A stretch of 64,000 bases of DNA from Chryseobacterium gambrini. GTDB taxonomy: Bacteria > Bacteroidota > Bacteroidia > Flavobacteriales > Weeksellaceae. Where the stretch lies: contig NZ_FTOV01000007.1 of the NCBI RefSeq assembly GCF_900156825.1, positions 1 through 64,000 of the forward strand, given 5' to 3'. Under the pieces are notes generated by a model that worked only from the letters and a program-made list of their open reading frames with translations, searched no databases and was not told where the DNA came from. The translations under genes and the position numbers were made by a program. How positions within the stretch are numbered: position 1 is the stretch's first letter; the number at the start of each line of letters is the position of its first letter. This document shows positions 54,481 through 63,910 of this stretch, one piece after another.

Positions 54481-55839
54481 TCATACAAATGCACTGAAAC
54501 CTGTAATTGATCTTCCTACAATCAGGGAGTTGATTTCTTTTGTTCCTTCGTAAGAATAAATAGCTTCCGCATCGGCTACAAATCTTGCCACATCATATTC
54601 GAGCAGAATTCCGTTTCCGCCCATCACTTCACGCGCTCTGGAAACAATATCTCTGGTTCTCATGGTACAGAAAACTTTTGCAAGAGAAGCGTGTTCATCT
54701 TTTAAAATTCCTTCATCCTGCATTTCAGAAAGCCTGAAAACCATCGTCTGCATTGCCGTAAGATTAGAAAGCATCTCTACCAAGTGCCCCTGAATCATCT
54801 GGAAAGAAGCAATCGGTTTTCCGAACTGTTCTCTTTTTCTGGTGTAATCCAACGCACTTTCATACGCTCCTCTTGCGCATCCTGTAGCCATCCATGCGAC
54901 TCCGGCTCTCGTCATTCGCAAGACTTTTGCGGTGTCTTTAAAGGAATTGGCATTCTGCAACCTGTTTTCTTCTGTCACCAAACAATCTTTCAGCGTAATC
55001 AAACCATTCTGAACAATTCTCAACGCCATTTTACCTTTGATTTTCTCAACAGAATACCCCGGATTGTCTTTTTCTACAATAAATCCTTTCACTTCGCCGT
55101 CATCTAAATCTCTTGCCCAGATAATAATTAAATCTGCAAACGTTGCATTTCCGATCCATTTTTTCTGTCCGTTCAGAATCCAGCCTTCAGGTGTTTTTTT
55201 GCAGGTTACCGTTAATCCTCCTGCAGCTCCGGAACCAACTTCAGGTTCTGTTAATCCAAAGGCTCCGATTTTTTCAAAATTCTGCATCTGTGGAAGCCAT
55301 TTCTGTTTTTGCTCTTCGGAACCGCAGATATATATGGAACCCATCGACAAACCGGACTGCACTCCGAAAAAGGTAGCAATAGAAGCATCAATTCTAGCCA
55401 TTTCCATCGCAATAACACCTTCCATTAGAAAAGGCATTCCGGGACAGCCGTACCCTTCGTAAGTAACTCCGCAGATATTCAGTTTTTGAAATTTTGGAAT
55501 CAGTTCGTGAGGAAATTCATCACGCAGCCAGTAGTGATTAACAAGCGGTTTTACTTCTTTTTCCATGAACGCTCTCACTTTTAACTGAATTTCCCGCTGT
55601 TCAGGACTTAATGTATGATAGATGTCGTAGAAATCGCCGTCTATATCAGGAAGCTCTTTCTTCTTTTTATTCGGATCGAGCATTTTCATCATTCCGTTAA
55701 GCTGTTTATCGTCTAATTTGGAGAAACTTTCCATCAGCTTGGGAAGATTTACTTTTTGAGAAATAGCACTCAACTTATCAAAATCTATGGATCTGAATAA
55801 TTCTATAGCATTTCGGATTTTGGAAAAAGTATTTGACAT
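54481..55839 (-). CDS. Acyl-CoA dehydrogenase, glutaryl-CoA dehydrogenase-like
   Basis: About 452 aa from MSNTFSKIRNAIELF. The long upstream extension of the open frame (Cys/Phe-rich) does not look native. It is an FAD flavoprotein with the standard three-domain fold: FGLTEPEVGSGAAGG (middle-domain substrate/FAD loop), KKWIGNATFADLIIIWARD, and the C-terminal YTRKREQFGKPIASFQMIQ and YEGTKEINSLIVGRSITGF. The YEGT glutamate serves as catalytic base in the GCDH group, and the C-terminal GR(x)ITG phrase supports that subgroup. It passes electrons to ETF. A roughly 50-residue linker before the core makes it longer than usual. Confidence 0.92.
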   Translation of the reverse strand: MSNTFSKIRNAIELFRSIDFDKLSAISQKVNLPKLMESFSKLDDKQLNGMMKMLDPNKKKKELPDIDGDFYDIYHTLSPEQREIQLKVRAFMEKEVKPLVNHYWLRDEFPHELIPKFQKLNICGVTYEGYGCPGMPFLMEGVIAMEMARIDASIATFFGVQSGLSMGSIYICGSEEQKQKWLPQMQNFEKIGAFGLTEPEVGSGAAGGLTVTCKKTPEGWILNGQKKWIGNATFADLIIIWARDLDDGEVKGFIVEKDNPGYSVEKIKGKMALRIVQNGLITLKDCLVTEENRLQNANSFKDTAKVLRMTRAGVAWMATGCARGAYESALDYTRKREQFGKPIASFQMIQGHLVEMLSNLTAMQTMVFRLSEMQDEGILKDEHASLAKVFCTMRTRDIVSRAREVMGGNGILLEYDVARFVADAEAIYSYEGTKEINSLIVGRSITGFSAFV

Positions 55840-56045
55840 AATAATTTGTTGTGTTTGATTTGTAAAGGAACAGCAAAAATTACTCCGAAAATGAGGTAGC
55901 TGAATAGCCCACAATTTACAAAACAATGAATTACAACCACTTAAAACAGAATTTCTCTTTACAGAATTTTTACGTTCCATTTTCAAATATTACAAACGAT
56001 TCTGTCTGAACTTTGGGATAAGCAAAACATTAAAAATCTATATCT

Positions 56046-56954
56046 ATGAAAACGAAGTACATCAGACTAAGCATCGCAACAGCACTTTTACTGGGAATTT
56101 ATTCATGCAAAAAAGGAGAAGTTTCTTCCGAAAATCTTGAAAAATATGCATCTGCTGATTCAGCAATAGCAATATCTTCGGACAGTGTTTCTTCTGTGGC
56201 AACCATGAAGGTAAAAGACAAGCAGTTCATTAAAACCGCAGACGTGAATATGGAAGTAAAAGATGTCTATGACGCGACCATATCCATTGAAAAATCCGTT
56301 CAGGAATTGGGAGGCTTCGTAACGCACAGCGACCTGAAAAGCAATGTGGTTTCTGAGGAAACCTACAATACATCGGATGAACAGGCAATGCTGATAAAAA
56401 AATATCAGTCTGAAAACACCATGCAGGTAAGAGTTCCCACAGAAAAATTGGGCGAACTGCTCACTTTAATTAACAATAAAAAACTGTTCCTGAATGCAAG
56501 ATCAATTAATGCGGAAGATGTAACGGCAAATATCAAATATTCTGCTCTGGAAGCTCAGCGCAATAAGAAAACAACCGACAATATTGCTCAGATGAAGGTA
56601 AATAAAGACAAAGTAACCATGAGCGATGAAAATATGAAGGAAGGAAACAGCCAGCAACTGGAAAGCATGAATATGACGGACATGCTGAAATACAGCACTG
56701 TTGACATTTACATTAAAGAACCCAAAATAAGAGTCGCAGAAATTGCAGTTACCAACACACAAAGCATAGACGATAAGTACAAATTTGATTTTCTGTACAG
56801 CGCAAAGTCGGCTTTTGTGGAAGGATATTATCTGATCCAGAAAATTGTAGTAGGACTCATCACAGTCTGGCCAATTGTATTAATAGGAATTGCAGTTGTT
56901 TATTTTGTAAGAAAAAGAAAACCTGCTAAAAAACAGCCTACCACAGAAATTTAG
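56046..56954 (+). CDS. DUF4349-family lipoprotein
   Basis: 302 aa. Lipobox IYSC (acylated Cys near residue 21) after a signal sequence. The DUF4349 domain follows: FIKTADVNMEVKDVYDATISIEKSVQELGGFVTHSDLKS … MQVRVPTEKLGELLTLINNKKLFLNARSINAEDVT, a predicted coiled-coil, and a C-terminal transmembrane helix (about 268-288) with a Lys/Arg-rich tail. The family is widespread and uncharacterised; its shape resembles putative anti-sigma or envelope proteins. It stands alone between a promoter-like gap and a terminator. Confidence 0.88.
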   Translation: MKTKYIRLSIATALLLGIYSCKKGEVSSENLEKYASADSAIAISSDSVSSVATMKVKDKQFIKTADVNMEVKDVYDATISIEKSVQELGGFVTHSDLKSNVVSEETYNTSDEQAMLIKKYQSENTMQVRVPTEKLGELLTLINNKKLFLNARSINAEDVTANIKYSALEAQRNKKTTDNIAQMKVNKDKVTMSDENMKEGNSQQLESMNMTDMLKYSTVDIYIKEPKIRVAEIAVTNTQSIDDKYKFDFLYSAKSAFVEGYYLIQKIVVGLITVWPIVLIGIAVVYFVRKRKPAKKQPTTEI

Positions 56955-56996
56955 CGATCCTAACTCCGGTTATCTATATATTTTAAATTTTACAAT

Positions 56997-57025
56997 AAAC
57001 CTTCGGCAAATCCGGAGGTTTTTAT
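56997..57025 (+). terminator. Intrinsic terminator of the DUF4349 gene
   Basis: AAACCTTCGG / CCGGAGGTTT stem (56997-57006 with 57012-57021, one G-T pair) followed by T-rich sequence. It overlaps the stop codon of the convergent GH125 gene. Confidence 0.75.
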
Positions 57026-58458
57026 GTTGAAAACTTTCTTTTCAGAATTTCCGGTTTTGTTTTATAGAGATAAAGAATTAGTTCTCCAAACAATGTATTT
57101 GCCCATGCAAACCATGATCTTGTAAAGTCTTTCGGGTTATCTACATCAAAAGATTCGTGGATAAATCCGGTTCCGGCATGAGTGGCTTTCAGCATTTTTA
57201 AGCAGGAAACAATTTCTTCGTTATCATCCGTTGTCAAAGCCTGCATAATCAAACCCAAAGGCCAGATTTTATGCTCTCCGATGTGCGGTCCTCCAATTCC
57301 TTTGGCAAATTTACCCTCGCTAAACCACGGATTTGCTTTACTTAAAGAAAATTTTCGGGTATTTTTATAGATCTCGTCTTCTTTGGATCTGTAACCTAAA
57401 TACGGAATGGATAATAAATTCGGCACATTGGCATCATCCATAAATAAAGCATTTCCGAAACCGTCGATTTCCAAGGCATAAATTTTCCCGGCTTCCGGAT
57501 GATTTAAAACTGCATATTTCTGAATGGCTTCATCCACTTCTTCAGCTAAATTTTTAAATTGATCCGAAGAATTTTCATCTTTAAAAATTTCAGAAAAAAT
57601 TTCCGCAGTCTCCCTCAAAGAAACCACCGCAAACATATTGGAAGAAATTAAAAAAGGATAAAAAGTCGCATCGTCCGAAGGTCTGAACATCGAATGAATC
57701 AACCCCACTTTCTTTGTAGGATTTCCATAACCTCCGGCAAATTGTGTGTCCAGAGGATTTCCGTTAGATCGCTGAAATTTATATGGTCCTTTTGAATCTT
57801 TCCGCTGTTGTTCTTTAAAAGTCTGCAAAATTAAAAGCATCGCTTTTTTCCAGTCGGAATCAAAAATGGAAGAATCTCCTGTTATTTTCCAATAGTTGTA
57901 AGATAATCTCATAACATAGCAAAGTGAATCGATCTCCCATTTTCTTTCATGAATTCCGGGTTTCATCTGGGTAGAATCATTTTTCCATTCACTTACTTTA
58001 TTGGCATCATTGAAAAATGCATTGGCATAAGGATCAAGAAGAACGCATTCAACCTGCTTACTAATGACGCCTTTCAGAAGATTTTTCAGTTTTTCATCTT
58101 CGTTAGCGAGACTTAAATACGGATAAACCTGCGCGGAAGAATCCCGAAGCCACATCGCATCAATATCTCCTGTGATCACATACGTGTAAGGTTTATTGTT
58201 TTTCTGGTAAAATTTTACCGTGGTATCTAAAGTATTCGGAAAACAGTTTTCAAACATCCACGCCAATTCTTCATCAGCAATTGATTTTTTGATGGTCTTA
58301 ATGGTTTTCTCAACAGCCTCAGAAGTGAATTTTCTTTCGTTAAAAGGTGGTCTTCTAGAGACATAATCGTTTGCAAATAAAAATCTTGCGGAAACAGGCA
58401 AGGCAAAAAATCCTACTCCCAAAGATGACTTTTTAATAAAATTTCTTCTGTTCAGCAT
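57022..58458 (-). CDS. GH125 exo-alpha-1,6-mannosidase-like protein (DUF1237), Tat-type leader
   Basis: 478 aa. The N-terminus MLNRRNFIKKSSLGVGFFALPVSA has the twin-arginine motif, so export in folded form is likely. The rest matches the GH125 / metal-independent alpha-mannosidase family: ITGDIDAMWLRDSSAQVYPYL, ERKWEIDSLCYVMRLSYNYW, GLIHSMFRPSDDATFYPFLI, NAPNLLSIPYLGY-type text (DANVPNLLSIPYLGYRS) and GTGFIHESFDVDNPKDFTRSWFAWANTLFGELI. These enzymes trim alpha-1,6-linked mannose from glycans. No susCD pair or other glycosidase is adjacent, so it is not in a visible polysaccharide-utilisation locus. Confidence 0.9.
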   Translation of the reverse strand: MLNRRNFIKKSSLGVGFFALPVSARFLFANDYVSRRPPFNERKFTSEAVEKTIKTIKKSIADEELAWMFENCFPNTLDTTVKFYQKNNKPYTYVITGDIDAMWLRDSSAQVYPYLSLANEDEKLKNLLKGVISKQVECVLLDPYANAFFNDANKVSEWKNDSTQMKPGIHERKWEIDSLCYVMRLSYNYWKITGDSSIFDSDWKKAMLLILQTFKEQQRKDSKGPYKFQRSNGNPLDTQFAGGYGNPTKKVGLIHSMFRPSDDATFYPFLISSNMFAVVSLRETAEIFSEIFKDENSSDQFKNLAEEVDEAIQKYAVLNHPEAGKIYALEIDGFGNALFMDDANVPNLLSIPYLGYRSKEDEIYKNTRKFSLSKANPWFSEGKFAKGIGGPHIGEHKIWPLGLIMQALTTDDNEEIVSCLKMLKATHAGTGFIHESFDVDNPKDFTRSWFAWANTLFGELILYLYKTKPEILKRKFST

Positions 58459-58573
58459 GATGTCATGAAATATTATGCCTAAAAATAAGCATTTTAAATT
58501 TTAAAAATTCATTTGTTACTCAACATACATTTGATTTTTAATCATCCATTAATATGATTGAACTAAAATTCCG

Positions 58574-58581
58574 TAAATTTG
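58574..58581 (+). promoter_or_regulatory. Candidate -7 promoter element for pgi
   Basis: TAAATTTG matches TAnnTTTG exactly, within the phrase AATTCCGTAAATTTG that also precedes acnB. No TTG is found at the ideal 17-23 base spacing; the nearest is 13 bases upstream. Confidence 0.35.
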
Positions 58582-58659
58582 CAAATCAATAATTTTGCAC
58601 GAGGATTTGGTATTCAATAATCCTGAATCCGAAGTCACAAAACCTTAATTTCTAAAGAT

Positions 58660-60300
58660 ATGCTATCAAAAATAAATCCTACTCAAACCAATAGCTGGAA
58701 AGCGCTTGACGAACAATTTGCCAACAATGATTTCGATTTAAGAAGCCTTTTCCAATACAATCCGAACCGTTTTAATGAATTTTCAATCAAAAGAACTAAT
58801 TTTTTGTTTGATTATTCTAAAAATTTAATCGATTCCAAAACGAAAAATCTTCTTTTAAATCTCGCAGAAGAATGCGAGCTGAAAGATGCGATCTCTAAAA
58901 TGTTTTTGGGAGATAAAATTAACGAAACGGAAGGAAGAGCTGTCCTTCATACTGCTTTGAGGGATTTTTCAGATAAAGAAATTTTGGTAGACGGCGAAAA
59001 TATCAAGCCTCAGATCAAAAAAGTACTGGATCATATGAAATCTTTTTCCGAAAGCATTATTTCGGGAGATCACAAAGGTTTTACCGGAAAAGAAATTACA
59101 GATGTGGTGAACATCGGAATCGGAGGTTCAGACTTGGGACCTGTGATGGTAGTTTCAGCTCTGAAGCATTTTAAAACAAGGTTAAATGTTCATTTTGTTT
59201 CCAATGTAGACGGAAATCATCTGGCGGAAACTGTGAAAACTTTAAATCCTGAAACCACTTTATTTATCATTGCTTCCAAAACGTTTACGACACAGGAAAC
59301 AATGACGAATGCCAATTCTGCGAAAGACTGGTTCTTAAAAGCCGGAAAACAGGAAGATGTAGCAAGACACTTTGTTGCTTTATCCACTAACGTACAAGCA
59401 GTTAAAGACTTCGGAATTGCAGAAGAAAATATTTTTGAATTCTGGGATTGGGTTGGCGGAAGATACTCGCTTTGGAGTGCAATCGGCTTAAGTATTGTTC
59501 TTGCGGTAGGTTACGAAAATTTTGAGCAGCTATTAAGAGGAGCTTATGATACAGACCAACATTTTCAGACGGCTGATTTCGGGGAAAACATTCCTGTGTT
59601 AATGGGACTGATCGGGATCTGGTATAGAAACTTTTATGCTGCAACCACTCATGCAATTCTTCCGTACTCGCAATATTTAGACCGTTTTCCTGCCTATTTT
59701 CAGCAAGGAGATATGGAAAGTAACGGAAAATGTGTGGATAGAAACGGGGAATTTGTAGAATATGAGACAGGACCAATCATTTGGGGAGAACCCGGTACAA
59801 ACGGGCAGCACGCTTTCTATCAGTTGATTCACCAAGGAACAGAATTGATTCCGGCAGATTTTATTGCGTATGCAAAAAGTCCGAATAAAGTTTCTGATCA
59901 TCAGGATAAATTACTGGCGAACTTTTTTGCTCAGACTGAAGCTCTTGCATTCGGGAAAACGGAAGAAGAAGTAGAAGCAGAATTAAAAGCTTCAGGAAAA
60001 TCTGAAGAAGAAATTGAGTTCTTATTAAATTATAAAGTCTTCCACGGAAACACACCAACTAACTCAATATTATTCAACGAATTAACTCCTTTTTCATTAG
60101 GGCAGTTAATTGCGTTATATGAGCATAAAATTTTAGTTCAGGGGGTAATCTGGAATATTTTCAGTTTCGACCAGTTCGGTGTAGAATTAGGAAAAGTTTT
60201 AGCCAATAAAATTTTACCGGAACTTGAAAGCAACGAGACCGTTAATTCTCACGATTCTTCAACCAACGGATTGATTAATTATTATAAAGCAAACAAATAA
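58660..60300 (+). CDS. pgi: Glucose-6-phosphate isomerase
   Basis: 546 aa, the usual length of the large bacterial PGI type. It interconverts glucose 6-phosphate and fructose 6-phosphate in glycolysis and gluconeogenesis. Signatures: [63 protein letters not shown] and [19 protein letters not shown]. The reading frame is intact. Confidence 0.97.
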   Translation: MLSKINPTQTNSWKALDEQFANNDFDLRSLFQYNPNRFNEFSIKRTNFLFDYSKNLIDSKTKNLLLNLAEECELKDAISKMFLGDKINETEGRAVLHTALRDFSDKEILVDGENIKPQIKKVLDHMKSFSESIISGDHKGFTGKEITDVVNIGIGGSDLGPVMVVSALKHFKTRLNVHFVSNVDGNHLAETVKTLNPETTLFIIASKTFTTQETMTNANSAKDWFLKAGKQEDVARHFVALSTNVQAVKDFGIAEENIFEFWDWVGGRYSLWSAIGLSIVLAVGYENFEQLLRGAYDTDQHFQTADFGENIPVLMGLIGIWYRNFYAATTHAILPYSQYLDRFPAYFQQGDMESNGKCVDRNGEFVEYETGPIIWGEPGTNGQHAFYQLIHQGTELIPADFIAYAKSPNKVSDHQDKLLANFFAQTEALAFGKTEEEVEAELKASGKSEEEIEFLLNYKVFHGNTPTNSILFNELTPFSLGQLIALYEHKILVQGVIWNIFSFDQFGVELGKVLANKILPELESNETVNSHDSSTNGLINYYKANK

Positions 60301-60343
60301 ATTATTGCTGATTTTCGTTAATTTTGATTAAAAATACAAAGAT

Positions 60344-60562
60344 ATGAGTACCATTACCATCCATCTTAAAAATAAAGAAGAAGAGACTTTAATGGAAAAT
60401 CTTTTGAAAAAGATGAAAATCAGCTTTGAAAAAAATGAGGATGATTTTGAGCTGACGGATGAAATGAAAAGGGTGATTGATGAAGCTTTAAAACAAGACC
60501 GATCAAAAGCAATAGATGGCAAAGAATCTTTAAAAAGAATCAGAGCTAAATATGGACTTTAG
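60344..60562 (+). CDS. Antitoxin-like protein of a type II toxin-antitoxin pair
   Basis: 72 aa. Lys/Glu-rich; a short N-terminal beta segment (MSTITIHLKN) is followed by helices (LTDEMKRVIDEALKQDRSKAIDGKESLKRIRAKY). The general build is that of small Bacteroidota RelB/ParD-type antitoxins whose C-terminal helix wraps the toxin. Its stop overlaps the toxin start by 11 bases, as usual for such pairs. It lies 43 bases after pgi on the same strand. Confidence 0.78.
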   Translation: MSTITIHLKNKEEETLMENLLKKMKISFEKNEDDFELTDEMKRVIDEALKQDRSKAIDGKESLKRIRAKYGL

Positions 60563-60842
60563 TTATAAATTCTTGCCCACTGCCGAAAAAGATATTGAAG
60601 AAGCAACAAAGTATTATGCTGATATCTCGGTAAAAGTTTTAAAAAACTTCAATAAACAATTAGATCTGGCAATTGATAGAATAATTACAAATCCGTATTT
60701 TCAGAAAAGGCATAGAAATGTAAGAGCTTTCACTGTAAAGAAATTTCCTTACATTATTTTCTATGAAATTAGTGAAGATGAAAAAATGATTTATATCCTC
60801 TCCGTCTTCTGCACACACCAGAATCCGGAAAAATATCCATAA
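60552..60842 (+). CDS. RelE/ParE-family toxin
   Basis: 96 aa. The plan is typical of RelE/ParE toxins: FLPTAEKDIEEATKYYADIS at the N-terminus, LDLAIDRIITNPYFQKRHRNVRAFTVKKFPYIIFYEISEDEKMIYILSVFCTHQNPEKYP (read in parts) for the beta-sheet and terminal helix. The R-x-F-x-V-x-K-F-P-Y-x-I-F-Y phrase is the hallmark of the ParE/RelE superfamily in Bacteroidota. The target (ribosome or gyrase) cannot be told from sequence. Confidence 0.88.
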   Translation: MDFSYKFLPTAEKDIEEATKYYADISVKVLKNFNKQLDLAIDRIITNPYFQKRHRNVRAFTVKKFPYIIFYEISEDEKMIYILSVFCTHQNPEKYP

Positions 60843-60871
60843 AAATCTAATAAAAAGTAATAAAAGTAAAA

Positions 60872-61756
60872 ATGGCAGAAATTCTTGACGGATTAAAAGT
60901 ATCCAAAGAAATAAAACAGGAAATCAAAGCTGAAGTAGAAAAAATTCTTGCCAACAAGAGAAGAGCGCCGCATTTGGTAGCCATTCTTGTGGGAAACAAC
61001 GGAGCAAGTAAGGCTTATGTAAATGCAAAAGTAAAAGATTGTGAAGAAGTTGGATTTCAATCGAGCTTAATTAAATTTCCAAGCACCGTTTCAGAATCTG
61101 AATTATTGGAAAAGATCGATGAATTAAATAAGTCGAAAGCAGTAGACGGATTTATCGTTCAGTTGCCTTTACCAAAGCAGATTGATCAGGAAAAAATCAT
61201 CAACGCAATCGATCCGAGAAAAGATGTTGACGGTTTCCACCCTGAAAATTTCGGAAAAATGGCTTTGGAAATGGATACGTTCTTACCGGCAACACCGTTT
61301 GGAATTTTAACATTACTGGAAAGATATAATATTGAAACAAAAGGTAAAGACTGTGTAATTATCGGAAGAAGTAAAATTGTAGGAAGACCGATGAGCATTC
61401 TGATGGGAAGAAAAGATTTCCCGGGAAATTCTACGGTAACGCTAACGCACTCTTACACTAAAGACATCGAAGAATATACTAAAAAAGCTGACATCGTAAT
61501 TACCGCTTTAGGTGATCCTCACTTTTTAAAAGGTGAAATGATAAAAGAAGGAGCTGTAATTGTGGATGTAGGTATTACAAGAGTAGACGACGATTCTCCA
61601 AAAGGATATTATTTGGCGGGTGACGTAGATTTCGACAGCTGTGCAGCAAAAGCAAGCTGGATTACGCCGGTTCCGGGAGGAGTTGGACCTATGACGAGAG
61701 CGATGCTGATGAAAAACACCATCATTGCTTATAAAACTTCGGTCTATAACGACTAA
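60872..61756 (+). CDS. folD: Bifunctional methylene-THF dehydrogenase / cyclohydrolase
   Basis: 294 aa. Both FolD signatures are present: VGNNGASKAYVNAKVKDCEEVGF (catalytic Lys region, Y-x-x-x-K) and GFIVQLPLPKQID early; DVDGFHPENFGKM, CVIIGRSKIVGRPMSILM for NADP binding, and TPVPGGVGPMTRAMLMKNTI at the C-terminus. It interconverts methylene-, methenyl- and formyl-tetrahydrofolate. It lies 29 bases after the toxin gene and 7 bases before queE. Confidence 0.96.
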   Translation: MAEILDGLKVSKEIKQEIKAEVEKILANKRRAPHLVAILVGNNGASKAYVNAKVKDCEEVGFQSSLIKFPSTVSESELLEKIDELNKSKAVDGFIVQLPLPKQIDQEKIINAIDPRKDVDGFHPENFGKMALEMDTFLPATPFGILTLLERYNIETKGKDCVIIGRSKIVGRPMSILMGRKDFPGNSTVTLTHSYTKDIEEYTKKADIVITALGDPHFLKGEMIKEGAVIVDVGITRVDDDSPKGYYLAGDVDFDSCAAKASWITPVPGGVGPMTRAMLMKNTIIAYKTSVYND

Positions 61757-61763
61757 TTTTAAA

Positions 61764-62393
61764 ATGAATTTAACAGAAGAAATATTATTAAAAGAAGGTA
61801 AAATGCTCCCTGTAATGGAGCATTTTTACACTCTTCAGGGAGAAGGAGCGCATACCGGAAAAGCAGCCTATTTCATCAGATTAGGTGGTTGCGACGTCGG
61901 TTGCCATTGGTGTGATGTAAAAGAAAGCTGGGATCCTAATCTGCATCCGTTAATGAATGCAGAAGCGATTGCCGAAACCGCAGCTAAACACTGTAAAACA
62001 ATTGTCTTGACGGGCGGTGAACCTTTGATGTGGAATCTTGATATTTTAACCGGAAAGTTAAAAGAATTAGGCTGTTCCATCCATATTGAAACTTCGGGCG
62101 CTTATCCTATGAGCGGACAAATCGACTGGATTACACTTTCGCCAAAGAAAACAGGACTTCCGAAAGAGGAAATTTACGCCAAAGCTCATGAGCTTAAAGT
62201 AATCGTTTTCAATAACAATGATTTTAAATTTGCAGAGGAACAGGCCGCAAAAGTTTCGGAAAACTGTACTTTGTATCTTCAGAGCGAATGGAGCAAAAGA
62301 GATGAAATGTATCCTAAAATTACAGACTTCATTTTAGAACATCCGGAATGGAGAGCCTCAGTTCAGACCCATAAGTACCTGAATATCCCGTAA
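61764..62393 (+). CDS. queE: 7-carboxy-7-deazaguanine synthase QueE
   Basis: 209 aa from MNLTEEILLKEGKMLPVMEH; an upstream in-frame ATG would overlap folD and is unlikely. Radical SAM enzyme with C43-x3-C47-x2-C50 (CDVGCHWC). FYTLQGEGAHTGKAAYFIRLGGC and TGGEPLMWNLD are QueE phrases. It makes the 7-carboxy-7-deazaguanine ring for queuosine. No other queuosine gene is in the window. Confidence 0.93.
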   Translation: MNLTEEILLKEGKMLPVMEHFYTLQGEGAHTGKAAYFIRLGGCDVGCHWCDVKESWDPNLHPLMNAEAIAETAAKHCKTIVLTGGEPLMWNLDILTGKLKELGCSIHIETSGAYPMSGQIDWITLSPKKTGLPKEEIYAKAHELKVIVFNNNDFKFAEEQAAKVSENCTLYLQSEWSKRDEMYPKITDFILEHPEWRASVQTHKYLNIP

Positions 62394-62434
62394 AAAATAT
62401 GTAACTTAGCCTTTCGTATCCGAAATACTGATAG

Positions 62435-63805
62435 ATGCAGAGAATTCGATACTCCAGATACCTGAAATCGATCATCGTTTTGCTTGACCTTATGGTTATT
62501 GCATCTATTTTTATATTCTTTTTTCTGAGCAGAAATGAAAATTTAAAATACAATCAGGAAACCTGGTATCAGAATTTATTTTCTCTGGCGTTATTATTTC
62601 TGTTCTGGATGCTTCTCAGCGGCAGGACAAAGATTTATAATATTCCGAGAAACCTTACTTATACCTTATTCTTAGAAAGGCTTTTAATTCATTTTTTGCT
62701 TTTTATTATCGGAGTTTTACTCATCGGAAAAGTTAGCTATAATGTATTTTTCAATTCGGATATTTACTGGCTTTCGTTTTACCTGTTCTTCTTTATTTTC
62801 CTTGCGAAATCTTTAATTTATTTTGGAATTAAATACTTCAGAAGTCTCGGAATCAACCACAGGAATGTCATGTTTCTGAGCGAAAACAGCTCTACAGAAG
62901 TTTTAAAGAATATTTTAAAGGAGAGAAGAGATTACGGTTATAAAATATTCGACTATAAAAATTCTGAAATTAAAGCTGAAGAACTGATTGATTTCTGGAA
63001 AACGAACGGAATTCATACCTTATTTATTCCGACCGAAAATATATACAACGAAAAACAGGAAAGAGAGATTTTCAGATTAGCAGAAGCCAATAAGGTACAC
63101 ATTTCCCTTATTCCAAGCATTGTTCAGAACAATTTCTTTCTGTATGATATTGGCTATATTCAGACACAGCCTGTCCTCAATCAGGCAAAATATCCTTTAG
63201 ATTATCATTCTAATTTCCTGCTGAAAAGAACTTTCGATGTTATTTTTTCAGTAATTGTTTTAGTGGGAATCTGTTCTTGGCTTTTTCCGATCATTGCAAT
63301 ATTAATCCGTTCATCTTCTAAAGGTCCGGTTTTTTTCATACAGGAAAGATATGGTTTCCATGAAGAAGTTTTCAGATGCATCAAATTCAGAACGATGGTT
63401 GTGAACGATGAATCGTCTACCAAAACCACTTCGGAAAATGATTCCAGAATTACGAAAATCGGAAAATTTTTAAGAAAAACAAGCCTCGATGAAATGCCTC
63501 AGTTCCTGAATGTTTTGAAAGGTGAAATGTCTATTGTAGGGCCGCGACCGCATATGTTGGCTGTAGACGATTATTACAAACCTAAAATCGGAAGATACAG
63601 TTTAAGAAGTATGGTAAGTCCCGGAATTACGGGTCTTGCGCAGGTAAACGGACTTCGCGGTGATGCAGGAGATGTGGAAGTGGAAATGAACAAAAGAGTT
63701 TTGGCAGATGCTTTCTACGTAAGAAACTGGAGTTTCTTACTGGATCTTGTTATTATTTTGAAAACAATTTTACTGGTGGTAGGCGGAGATAAAAATGCAA
63801 AATAA
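62435..63805 (+). CDS. Polyprenyl glycosylphosphotransferase (exopolysaccharide initiating sugar transferase)
   Basis: 456 aa WcaJ/WbaP-like. Four N-terminal transmembrane helices (about residues 12-30, 46-62, 78-100, 108-128), a CoA-binding-like soluble domain (about 140-255), then the conserved C-terminal sugar-transferase domain: LLKRTFDVIFSVIVLV, GPVFFIQERYGFHEEVFRCIKFRTM, LRKTSLDEMPQFLNVLKGEMSIVGPRPHM, SPGITGLAQVNGLRGD. It transfers a sugar phosphate to undecaprenyl phosphate to start capsule or exopolysaccharide repeats. No other glycan genes sit beside it in this window. Confidence 0.93.
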   Translation: MQRIRYSRYLKSIIVLLDLMVIASIFIFFFLSRNENLKYNQETWYQNLFSLALLFLFWMLLSGRTKIYNIPRNLTYTLFLERLLIHFLLFIIGVLLIGKVSYNVFFNSDIYWLSFYLFFFIFLAKSLIYFGIKYFRSLGINHRNVMFLSENSSTEVLKNILKERRDYGYKIFDYKNSEIKAEELIDFWKTNGIHTLFIPTENIYNEKQEREIFRLAEANKVHISLIPSIVQNNFFLYDIGYIQTQPVLNQAKYPLDYHSNFLLKRTFDVIFSVIVLVGICSWLFPIIAILIRSSSKGPVFFIQERYGFHEEVFRCIKFRTMVVNDESSTKTTSENDSRITKIGKFLRKTSLDEMPQFLNVLKGEMSIVGPRPHMLAVDDYYKPKIGRYSLRSMVSPGITGLAQVNGLRGDAGDVEVEMNKRVLADAFYVRNWSFLLDLVIILKTILLVVGGDKNAK

Positions 63806-63910
63806 TGTTTTTGGTCTACATTATGATATACTAAATTTAATATTAAAACAGAGCTTCAGTCTTAGTCTCAAGTTTAATTTAATTCAATAAAAAAAGTCTA
63901 ATTTAGCAGA

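Noticed and set aside
55840..55986. N-terminal extension of the acyl-CoA dehydrogenase
   Set aside because: The extra 49 codons are Cys/Phe-rich and unlike any targeting or domain sequence. The internal Met starts the conserved region.
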